This document shows, in pieces, positions 1 through 7,079 of a DNA stretch of 18,501 nt. The translations under genes and the position numbers were made by a program. The stretch is from Mucidula mucida (Eukaryota > Basidiomycota > Agaricomycetes > Agaricales > Physalacriaceae), in NCBI GenBank assembly GCA_015501055.1, contig JADNYV010000660.1:1-18501 (forward strand). Direction: 5' to 3'. The notes under the pieces were generated by a model that did not search any database, had not been told where the DNA came from, and saw only the letters and a list, made by a program, of their open reading frames with translations. Every line of letters starts with the position of its first letter. Within the stretch, counting starts at the first letter, position 1.

Positions 1-185
1 TCTGCTCGGATGGACTAAGAGGATAGACCTTGCAGTCAACCGGTTTGGAACCAGGCGTGAGTTCTATCGCGTGATCCCAGGGTCTTCGCTCCGGTAACTT
101 ATCAAAGTCCGCCTTGCTGAATACATCGGAAAATTCCTCGATGTAAGGTGCAGCAGCAGATGAAGGCTGTTGTGATCTCAGCTTT
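1..185 (-). pseudogene. pol: Start of reverse transcriptase region of element L (partial)
   Basis: The minus strand encodes the segment leading into the RT domain. It is open over this stretch and contains [20 protein letters not shown] followed by [19 protein letters not shown]. It is the same protein segment, with few changes, as residues about 15-75 of the RT part of element R (17930-18403). The catalytic RT motifs would lie beyond the left edge. A short deletion near 186-200 relative to R (R has ccgctttt where L has cccttttg) puts this stretch out of frame with the protease upstream, so it is part of a broken pol gene. Confidence 0.85.
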
Positions 186-1015
186 TCACCCTTTTGCGAT
201 AGTTGTCCCAGTCCATCCAGAACAAACGCTCTCCTCTTCCAACTTCTCTTCTACGTCTTCTCCTTCATCTTCCGGTGAGTTGTACTCGGGTAGATAGCCG
301 CAGCGGTCTGGGCATCGATCAAAGGTCAATGTGGATTCCGTCCAGTTGATCGTGGGGTTGTGATATCGTAGCCAATCTAACCCCAAAAAGATACTTGTTT
401 TGCCAAGATTGGTGACGGCCAACTCAATCTTTTCGGCGTGATCTCCGATCTTCATCCGGACCTCCACAAAACCTTCGATTGCTCCTCCTTGTTTAGGGTT
501 CCATCCGCATTGTAAACAGGGAGCTTGACCGGTAACTCCTTGATCGGGAGTCCGTTCTTCTCGACGAATTCTTTATTGACACAAGAACCGTTGCTCCACT
601 GTCAAGAAGGGCACTCGTTTCCCATTCAGAGCCTGTGTGTATGCTCTCTATGGTTACTCGGAGTTTCATGTCCTGCCCTTTGTTCCCCGGATGTACTTCC
701 TCGACTTTTTCAACTCCGTCACAACTTCCACCGCAGCTTCCTTTGTCAACGCTCTGATCGCCATCACCTTCTCCTCCGTCGCTTCTCTCTCTCTCCGCTC
801 CGGCATCCATGCTCTCAAAATTCCCACTGCTCTCGACACGTCATCCTCTCTTAGCCGTTGTGCGATCCACTCGGGCGTATTTGGCTCAAATCTTTCTTTC
901 GCAGGTTTTGGTGGTAAAGTCGTCGATGATATTTTAGATGTTTCAGTACCCGTACTGTAAATAGATTCTGCATCTGACGACCCTTTCCTTGATGACTGCT
1001 CCGGCAGGACTGCAT
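186..1015 (-). pseudogene. pol: Retropepsin-like protease region of element L, frameshifted
   Basis: This segment lies between gag and RT. One minus-strand frame (810-493) contains LLDSGAT, the Asp-Ser/Thr-Gly active-site motif of retroviral-type aspartic proteases, at about 609-589. The frame then leaves the protease sequence just after it. A second frame (467-186) resumes with VEVRMKIGDHAEKIEL and IFLGLDWLRYHNPTINW, the flap-distal and ILG-like end typical of Ty3/gypsy proteases. Between them (about 590-480) the homologous sequence continues in a third frame, so there are at least two single-base frameshifts. Stretch 811-1015 encodes a charged Ser/Thr/Glu-rich linker between gag and protease. 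The enzyme would cut the Gag-Pol polyprotein, but this copy cannot be made as one protein. Confidence 0.8.
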
Positions 1016-1940
1016 CTACTGCGGGAGCTTCGCAAAACCCAACTCTTCGGCCAGCTTCTTCTTCTCCTCGTCATTCATCTCGGTCCATAAACCCCGAATC
1101 GTCTGGGGTCGACCCTTCTTCGGACAGAACCTGCTGACATGGCCGTGTTCGCCACAGCTGAAGCAAGTCCTCTTCACGTGCGTTGTCAATGTCCATCGGT
1201 CTGCCGGCTCCTCCATAGGTAACGCCGGTGGCATCTCGTCGTGTGATTGGCGTTGGAGGTGGGTTGTAGGATTGCTCTTGATGTAGCCACCTGCGGAGCT
1301 TGAGGCCGAGACTGCATGCCGGACCTCTTGCTCGCCGCCCGCCTTCTCCACAGCTGATCAATCTGAAGGATCTGTGCCTTCCATCCTTGTACTTCTCTGG
1401 CAACCCGTCTCGACTGCCATAGATCTGGTCGATGATCTTCTCGTTGACATTGGTCTCGAGAAGTCGTACGACGAATGCGTCATCCTTTGAGTATCCTGCC
1501 TGAGTGAGCAGGACCTCGAACTTCTGGAAGAAATCTTGAGCGGTGTCTTGCCCCTGGCGCAACCGCTCGATCTGGTCTTGCGCGTCTCGCGCGAGGTTGG
1601 AATCCACAAATCGCTCCTTCAAGTCTTCCTTGAACTCTGTCCAAGAGACTGTCCATTCCTCTTCTTCCTCGTCGAAGTTCTGGTCCGAGTAGTTCTGGAC
1701 CCATGCATCTACGTGATCTCCTCGGATATAGGAGAGAACAACATCGATCCTTTCGGAGTCAGATGTGAGGTTGTTCTTCTTGTCACGGATGTATGTGAAC
1801 ATCGATCGCCACCAGCTCTTGTACTTGGACTTGTCCCCGTCATAGTCGTAAGGCTTGTTGACAAGGGATCGGCCTTTGATTTTGACATCGGCATGATGAG
1901 CGGGTGTGTGAGGAGCGGTTTCGGGTGCTTCGTTGGACAT
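1016..1940 (-). pseudogene. gag: gag (capsid and nucleocapsid) of element L, frameshifted
   Basis: The start codon is at 1940 (MSNEAPETAPHT). The first about 190 residues have the look of a retrotransposon Gag capsid domain (WTEFKEDLKERFVDSNLARD, then a Gln/Arg-rich helix and LLETNVNEKI). Near 1375 the frame breaks: a missing base separates EKYKD from WKAQILQIDQLWRR in the next frame. The text returns to the first frame for TYGGAGRPMDIDNAR, and the nucleocapsid zinc knuckle CFSCGEHGHVSRFC (CX2CX4HX4C) lies in a third frame (about 1180-1139), ending LGFAKLPQ at 1016. At least three frameshifts therefore interrupt gag. The product would package the element's RNA into particles, and this copy cannot do so intact. 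Confidence 0.88.
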
Positions 1941-2538
1941 GATGAATCGAGGTGATAGGATTGGAGAGTGAAAAGGTGAAAGTGGGGATATGGGTGATGC
2001 GGATCTTGATGAAACGGGTGAGGGAATAGAGGTTTGGATGAATAAGGAGGAGTCGCCTAGATCTGAAATAGAATCCAGGACTTGGTAGGGTGGGGAATGA
2101 TGATGTGTATCGTAAGGTAAGCAAAGTAGGTAGGTATCGTAACTGTCTACGCTATTTTACCGACTACTGACTATGTATCTACGGAGCCCAAGAGCTCGTC
2201 ACAAGTTCGCAATTGCCCAGCCGACGTCCCTCTGGTGTGAGGTAAGCCAAAGTTTTCCTGGGAACGGGAGTTGACCCGTAAACAGCGCCCACTGAAGTGC
2301 AACTGCCAAAAGTTCGTTCTCGTAAGAGCGGCTACTTCCAGCACCCAAGGCAGTTATCTCTAACTGTTAGCCGGCGCTACTGGGACCAATACACACGTAT
2401 GCGGACGTGCGCTGGAATTAGAAATCCGTCGATCTGTAAACAGGAAAGGGAATAGGGGAATGTGCGATGATCAAACAGCGAAGTGCTGATCGACGATCAG
2501 GGATGTGTGGTAGGTGGTAGAAAGTAGTTCCGATCTTC
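1941..2538 (-). other. 5' leader of element L (LTR to gag), non-coding
   Basis: About 600 nt between the end of the 5' LTR and the gag start. It begins with GA and the self-complementary primer site. The LTR-proximal 289 nt (2250-2538) recur at 10719-11008 next to R's LTR; the rest (1941-2249) is seen only here. The gag-proximal half is pyrimidine-rich on the minus strand, as expected of an untranslated leader. I find no long reading frame that I recognise. Confidence 0.7.
2525..2536 (-). promoter_or_regulatory. Self-complementary primer-binding site of element L
   Basis: On the minus strand the LTR ends ...TAACA, is followed by GA, and then by AGATCGGAACTA. This is the exact reverse complement of TAGTTCCGATCT inside the same LTR (2655-2644), which lies about 32 nt downstream of a TATATAA box, where the transcript should start. 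In the Tf1/sushi group of Ty3/gypsy elements the first about 11 nt of the RNA fold back onto a site just inside the 5' LTR and, after cleavage, prime minus-strand DNA synthesis. Position and length fit that model. The mechanism is inferred from known relatives. Confidence 0.75.
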
Positions 2539-3067
2539 TGTTAGCAACTGACTAAGCCACAAGACTCAACCAGGTACCACAGCAAGAACTAAGGAAGAAA
2601 GCGTTCGCGTTCGTAAGACTAGGCTAGGCCAGGTGTATAAACGAGATCGGAACTAAAGTACAATGATACTACACTACTGCTTATATACTAGTAAGCCTGT
2701 GTTTGGGACTCCTTGTCCATACGTGTTTCCGCTAGGGATAACTCCTCGCCCTTGACCCAGTGTTGTATGCTACTAGTCCGTGAAACCATTAAATACGAGT
2801 GGTAACTGCATGTAAGTAATAATACTGAAACGACCATGTGTGCTACGAGTGTCGGTGGTGTGTATACAATGGGAATCCATGAGGTATCGGCATATATGAT
2901 GTCATCCATGTGTTAGGCGTGTGTCCGACATGAGTACGGCTTCGGTAATGAACAGGAGTATGATCGGTGACGAAACAGATGATGAAACAGTCCGTTGGCT
3001 GATAAGACAAGGCCCCCGATAAGATATGATAAGATGTGAAAATGTGAAAATATGGCAATTCATAACA
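2539..3067 (-). repeat. 5' LTR of element L (529 bp)
   Basis: On the minus strand it starts TGTTATGAATTGCC at 3067 and ends AGTTGCTAACA at 2539, giving the 5 bp terminal inverted repeat TGTTA/TAACA. The ends were set by comparison with the plus-strand copy at 4421-4952 and the minus-strand copy at 11009-11536; all three diverge from each other immediately outside these ends. Together with the adjoining leader, the 818 bp block 2250-3067 matches 10719-11536, also 818 bp, with mainly transition differences by eye. Confidence 0.92.
2644..2688 (-). promoter_or_regulatory. TATA box and probable transcript start in L's LTR
   Basis: The minus strand carries TATATAA (2687-2681) followed about 32 nt later by AGTTCCGATCT (2654-2644). 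The spacing suits RNA polymerase II initiation, and the proposed first nucleotides are the ones matched by the primer site, so the two observations support each other. The start site itself is inferred. Confidence 0.6.
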
Positions 3068-4420
3068 TATTGGTGGCCCGGAATGAGCCAAGATGTCCGC
3101 AAATACGTAGAAGGGTGTCAAAAATGCCAGGCTACAAAGTCACATCGCACGAAGCCGGCCGCACCCCTCCACCCTATTTATGTGCCGAGCAAGCCATGGG
3201 AGGTAGTAGGGACGGACATGATTGGAGAACTGCCAGAATTGGGAGGATACAACACAATCAGCATGTTTGTGGACCATTTCACAAAGTGATTACACATCAT
3301 ACCAACACACACCACTCTGACGTCAGAAGGCATGGCCCGCATCTACTGTGATCGCATTTTCCCATACATGGAATACCACGACAGATGATACATGATTGAG
3401 GACCACAATACCACTCGCGTTTTATGAAGGAGTTGTACCGGCTATTGGGCATTGAAGGAAACTTTACAACAGCGTATCATCCACAGGCAAACGGACAGAC
3501 AGAACGGTTAAACCAAGAGATAGAACATTTCTTACGGTTATTTGTCAACTACCATCAGAACAACTGGCACGAATGGCTACCCTCTGCTGAATTCATTTAC
3601 AATGATTGGGTACACTCGGCAACCAAAGTCACTCCGTTCTTTGCAAACATGGGCAGACACCCATACAAAGGCACCACTCCAAAAATAATGTCGAGAAATG
3701 AGACTGCGCAGGAGTTTGCCGACGGCATGAGGAAGACATGGGATGAAGTGGGGTCAGCATTGAAGATGGCAAAAGAGGACATGAAACAGTTTTATGACAG
3801 GAAGCAGACAGAGGCAGTAGAGTACAAGGAAGGCGACAAAGTATGGCTGGAAGGGACAAATCTCAGTACGGACCGACCAATGAAGAAGCTCGATGACAAA
3901 CACTTTGGGCCGTTCAAAGTGATCAAGAAAGTTGGGACGAGCTCTTACAAGCTCCAGATTCCTCACACGTGGAAAAGCATTCATCCCGTGTTCAATGAGA
4001 CCCTGTTGACGCCCTACTACGAGCCACAATTTCCGACGCAACCCCGAGACACGCATCCAGCACCTGTGCTAGAAGGAGCCGAACCGGAATGGGAGGTTGA
4101 GAAAGTGGTTAATTCCCGGAAGTACCGCGGGGTTTTCAATACAAGGTTCACTAAAGGATTATGGCACACACGAGCAGACATGGGAACCAGCATGCAATCT
4201 CAAAATGCTGACGAGGCTATCAGTGATTTCCACCAACAGTACCTGAACAAGCCAAGCCACCTGCACTTGCTTGAATGAAGTTCCTATGTCGCAGTTTCCA
4301 TTCCATTTATTCTGACCATGCCACCGCCCGATACCAACCCCTTGATGTCACACTACCCTCTGCAGCCCTCATGGAGTGACTCTAGCGCAGAATGGAACTT
4401 GCGCCTTAAGGAGGGGGTGA
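3068..4420 (+). pseudogene. pol: Integrase with chromodomain of element M, degenerate
   Basis: Integrase inserts the element's cDNA into chromosomes. Visible parts in order are the CxxC half of the zinc-binding domain (EGCQKCQATK), the first catalytic Asp (VGTDMIGELP), then stop TGA 3287-3289. A missing T in the TTTT run at 3357-3360 shifts the frame, and a second stop TGA lies at 3397-3399, in the codon after the second catalytic Asp region. From 3424 the frame is open: FTTAYHPQANGQTERLNQEI with the catalytic Glu, then the C-terminal domain. The chromodomain (from about 4090, WEVEKVVNSRKYRG) is scrambled by three single-base losses that together restore the frame at NADEAI. Compared with element R, both stops are CGA to TGA. 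The residual frame ends at 4278; R-like coding text continues in other frames to about 4408. Confidence 0.88.
4408..4420 (+). promoter_or_regulatory. Polypurine tract of element M
   Basis: AAGGAGGGGGTGA lies directly before the LTR's TGTTATG. A purine run at this place is the primer for plus-strand DNA synthesis in LTR elements. Element R has the equivalent AAAGAGGGGGTGA before its own 3' LTR. Confidence 0.8.
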
Positions 4421-4952
4421 TGTTATGAATCGCCATATTTTCACATTTTCACATCTTATCATATCTTATTGGGGGCCTTGTCTTATTAACCAACGGACTG
4501 TTTTATCATCTGTTTCATCACCATCATACCCCTTTTCATTACCGAAGCCGTACTCATGTCGGACACACGCCCAACACATGGATGACATCATACATGCTGA
4601 TACCTCATGAACTTCCTATTGTATACACACCACCGACACTCGTAGCACACATGGTTGTTTCAGTATTATTACTTACATGCAGTTACCACTCGTATTTAAT
4701 GGTTTTACGGACTAGTAGCATACAACACTGGGTCAAGGGCGTGGAGTTAACCCTAGCGGAAACACATATGTATGGACAAGGAGTTCTAAACACAGACTTA
4801 CTAGTATATAAACAGTAGCGTAGCATCATTGTACTTTAGTTCCGATCTGTTTATACACCTGGCCTAGCCTAGTCTTACGAACGCGAACACTTTCTCTTTT
4901 AGTTCTTGCTGTAGTACCTGGTTTAGTCTGTGGCTATAGTCAGTCGCTAACA
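4421..4952 (+). repeat. 3' LTR of element M (532 bp)
   Basis: It begins TGTTATGAATCGCC and ends CAGTCGCTAACA, with terminal inverted repeat TGTTA/TAACA. It is the inverted counterpart of the LTRs at 2539-3067 and 11009-11536. Similarity to them stops exactly at 4952: the other copies continue with GA plus primer site, while this one continues into unrelated flank (ATGACAACAACAAC). This is what fixes the 3' boundary of the LTR for the whole family. Confidence 0.92.
4805..4848 (+). promoter_or_regulatory. TATA box and probable R-region start in M's LTR
   Basis: TATATAAA (4805-4812) is followed 26 nt later by AGTTCCGATCT (4838-4848), the stretch complementary to the family's primer site. The arrangement is the same as in the other two LTR copies. 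Confidence 0.55.
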
Positions 4953-5279
4953 ATGACAACAACAACAACATCATCCTTGCCTTGGACTCGCCGGTCCCAG
5001 ATGGCTCACAACTACCCAGTGATCCCGGTCTGAAGGAAACATGGATGGAAAGGCGGGCAGTGGTGATGGGGACGGAGATGTGACCATGGCAGATCCATCG
5101 CCGGATCATGTGTGCCAGTGGATGACGATGAGGACGAGGACAAGGTGTTGGCAGAAAGTGGCAGTGTGGAAGGAGCTGAGGGAGCTGGCAATAACAAGAG
5201 CGCCACTGGAGTGGATCCGGCTCTGGCTCTGACAAGGACAAGAACCTGGACGGAGAGTAGTCTGAGGACTCGAGGATGA
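4953..5279 (+). pseudogene. Broken acidic reading frame in M's 3' flank (unrecognised)
   Basis: Immediately after M's LTR, three successive plus-strand frames each give a Ser/Asp/Gly-rich text: LDSPVPDGSQLPSDPGLKET (about 4980-5040), then MDGKAGSGDGDGDVTMADPS (5041-5110), then VPVDDDEDEDKVLAESGSVE onward (5112-5279), ending in TGA 5277-5279. The matching composition across frame changes suggests the disordered C-terminal tail of a gene with small indels, into which M inserted. An (ACA)n run lies at the very start. I do not recognise the protein, and low-complexity sequence can mislead, so this may be chance. Confidence 0.35.
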
Positions 5280-5474
5280 TTCTCAGACCCCAGTGCCTGT
5301 ATAGGTTACATTTTGGCTTGCTTGATGCTCTATATATGCACTGTATATTATTTTGTCTATTATTGATACCTTGTATGCTGCTTATATGCTTATCTATGCT
5401 AAAAAAATTCTATGCTTTATGATCTTTCCTCTGTGTGGCTTGGTCTTCTGGAGGTCTTCTAGGACAGACAGATG
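5280..5474. other. AT-rich non-coding stretch
   Basis: It contains TATATA/TATGCTTATATGC-like simple sequence and an A7 run, as might follow a gene's 3' end. GGTCTTC words begin near 5443 and lead into the hairpin block. No gene is seen. Confidence 0.5.
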
Positions 5475-5507
5475 ATCTTCCAAAGACCATTTTGGTCTTT
5501 GGAAGAT
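5475..5507. repeat. Perfect 15 bp hairpin (GGTCTTTGG arm)
   Basis: Left arm ATCTTCCAAAGACCA (5475-5489), loop TTT, right arm TGGTCTTTGGAAGAT (5493-5507), with no mismatch. The arm contains the same GGTCTTT word that builds the second hairpin 36 bp downstream. There are no terminal repeats or coding potential of a known element that I can identify. Confidence 0.85.
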
Positions 5508-5542
5508 ATGTAGCGAGCTTTCACAAGACCTCGCGTCTTTTG

Positions 5543-5594
5543 GGTCTTTCCGGTCTTTCCGGTCTTTGGCAAGACCGGAAAGACCCGAAAGACC
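5543..5594. repeat. 24 bp hairpin built of GGTCTTTCC repeats
   Basis: The left arm is three copies of GGTCTTTCC-type units (5543-5566), the loop is TGGC (5567-5570), and the right arm (5571-5594) is complementary at 23 of 24 positions. The arm is internally a direct repeat of 9 bp units, so the structure is both tandem and inverted. Together with the hairpin at 5475-5507 and further GGTCTTC words at about 5443-5460, this forms a block of about 150 bp. Confidence 0.85.
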
Positions 5595-6510
5595 AATATT
5601 GTATTTTCCTGATGTGGCATAAATGAAGCATAACCATGCATAGGTAGTAGACATAATATAGACATAATCATGGCATACATTGATATGCAGGATGCATAGG
5701 AATCACTATGTTCCTCATATCAGTATGCATTTGTGTGCCACCATAATCGACATAAACAGCATGTTCATATGTCATCCACGTGCCTCGTAACTTGCTGATG
5801 TGTAAGCAAGTGAACACGGCTTATGTCGCCGTCAACGCCTCCCGTGTGCGGCCCTGTTTCCATTTTATCTGTATGTCTCCGCCGTATGTTTTTTGAGCCC
5901 CTCAAATTGACTCGCCGCTCACAGAATGAAGCGATTAAAATAATTGTCGTAAGAGAGTGTACACAACTAAAAAGTGTCGGCGTCAACCTGGTTCTGAATA
6001 CTTTGCACCTCTGTCCGTTGTTTCTGTTACCTCAGGGCTTGTTGCTGACGCCTTTTTGCAGTTTTCCCCCAATGTGATGTACGGCTGTGAGAGGAAAATC
6101 AATGTTATCCACTGTATGTAGTTCCCGTGGGATTTTGTGCTCCCTTGTTGTGGGCCCTGGAGTAAATGCAATCCACCCAACAGGTGGCTGCCACATGACC
6201 TCGGCAACTCCCGTCCGGGCATTTGATTCAACCGTGCTGGCCAACGTCTTAATTTTTTCTCACTAAATATCAACACTTGCTGTACCATTAAAGTATAAAA
6301 ATGCTATATCTAGATGTACTCTCAATATTTGAAAGGTCAGTGTGCTCTGTAACACCATGGAGCATGTTTCTGCCCGGATTAAGGTGACTTCGCAAAACTG
6401 CGATTTCTGCGCGGTTTTGCTTCTAATAATTGGATGGACTTGGCCCTGTCGTGTGATCTCGACATGTTCAACTATTAACGCTTTTACCACGCACCAGCTT
6501 CTTGCCCTAG
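5595..6510. other. About 0.9 kb without a recognisable gene
   Basis: The stretch 5620-5760 is AT-rich with repeated GCATAGG/GACATAAT words. The remainder has several short frames on both strands, including a minus-strand one at 6244-6032 with protein-like text, but none carries a motif that I recognise. I see no LTR, terminal repeat or RNA gene. It may be decayed transposon or plain intergenic DNA. Confidence 0.45.
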
Positions 6511-6654
6511 ATAGAAGGAACGACCCAGTACTGCATCTGGTGCCATAAGGACAAGCTTCTCACAGAGTTTACTGCAAGATATGACAGTACAGGCACAAGT
6601 CCAACCTATGACAAGACCTGTATGGTATGTCTTAATAAGCAATGTGGTGCTTGA
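6511..6654 (+). CDS. Possible small exon with a CxxC...CxxC zinc-ribbon pattern
   Basis: The open stretch ends at TGA 6652-6654 and encodes YCIWCHKDKLLTEFTARYDS, followed by a hydrophilic segment and YDKTCMVCLNKQCGA. The two CxxC pairs, about 29 residues apart, resemble a small zinc ribbon. There is no ATG at its beginning: the frame is closed upstream by TAG at 6508-6510, so it would have to be a terminal exon entered through an AG such as that at 6509-6510 or 6527-6528. A donor-like GTATGT at 6624 could also split it. No family is assigned. It may equally be a gene relic or chance. Confidence 0.3.
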   Translation: MEGTTQYCIWCHKDKLLTEFTARYDSTGTSPTYDKTCMVCLNKQCGA

Positions 6655-7079
6655 CGCGCAAAAAAGAATAATGCACAGGTCTACAATTCATACTAATATC
6701 TACACCGCCAAAGTGCCTCCAGGTTGGATCAAGGTGGAACGATCGTGCGTGACACGTGAGCTTCTCACCTTGCTGCAAGTCGGAGTCCATGTGGAAGCCA
6801 TCAGAAATCGTAATGGGGGAGACCCTTGATCCAGGGACCCAACGGCGGATGACTTCAAGGGAGTCGTCAAGATGGATTCCATGTGGGCAAACGGCGGGGA
6901 ACCATGTCAAGTGCATCAAGTCCCGACATCAACATTCTCGTTTGACAGCCATGGTGATCCTGTTGTTGTAAGATTGAAGAGATGTTGGCTAGCTGAGGTA
7001 CCCACCTCATTTTATTGTAGGCTCCGCATGTTACACAGACACCTTAGGAATCACAGCAGGGTTTAAAAAATCAAAATCA
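6655..7079. other. About 0.4 kb without a recognisable gene
   Basis: Both strands hold frames of 60-95 codons over 6632-6971 that overlap each other. None shows a motif that I can name. It ends at the 3' end of gene A. Confidence 0.4.

Larger units (their letters stand above)
1..3067 (-). mobile_element. Element L: 5' part of a Ty3/gypsy (chromovirus-like) LTR retrotransposon
   Basis: Read on the minus strand, the order is 5' LTR (3067-2539), a primer site 2 nt inside the LTR, a leader of about 600 nt, gag (start codon at 1940), a retropepsin-like protease, and the beginning of reverse transcriptase, which runs off the left edge. The order gag-PR-RT and the near-identical R-family integrase elsewhere in the window place it in Ty3/gypsy. 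The first 300 bp closely match 18189-18501 of element R, so L and R are copies of one family. L carries at least three frameshifts in gag and two in protease, so it is not autonomous. Its LTR directly abuts an integrase fragment of the opposite strand at 3067/3068, which suggests that it inserted into element M. Confidence 0.9.
3068..4952 (+). mobile_element. Element M: 3' part of a Ty3/gypsy element (integrase to 3' LTR)
   Basis: Plus-strand integrase core, chromodomain, polypurine tract and 3' LTR of the same family as L and R. The homology to R's integrase starts abruptly at 3068 with TATTGGTGGCCCGG (the YWWPG motif of the zinc-binding region) right against L's LTR. Everything upstream (gag, PR, RT, RNase H, 5' LTR) is missing from the window and probably lies beyond L on the left. 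The 3' LTR ends at 4952, and the flank starts ATGAC, a candidate target-site duplication. Confidence 0.88.

Noticed and set aside
1941..2250. tRNA-type primer site TGGCTTACCTCAC near 2235-2247
   Set aside because: It begins with TGG on the minus strand but lies about 290 nt from the LTR end, too far for a primer site. The self-complementary site is adjacent to the LTR.
2231..2262. Idea that 2250-2538 and 10719-11008 are gene B sequence duplicated at two sites, because TGTGAGGT and AAGTTTTCC occur in both
   Set aside because: The block begins with a primer site tied to the LTR and leads into gag in element L. It is better explained as the element's leader, and the 8 bp match outside it is likely chance.
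4433..4460. CACATTTTCACATC-like repeats in the LTR as a possible CRISPR or tandem array
   Set aside because: Only two or three short units with no spacers, and part of the LTR in all three copies.
6032..6244. Minus-strand frame with protein-like text (VMWQPPVGWIAFTPGP)
   Set aside because: It overlaps another open frame on the same strand, has no recognisable motif, and there is no supporting splice or context signal. Kept as non-coding.
6632..6919. Overlapping minus- and plus-strand frames around 6580-6970
   Set aside because: Three frames of similar length overlap each other. None has a known motif, so at most one could be real and I cannot choose.
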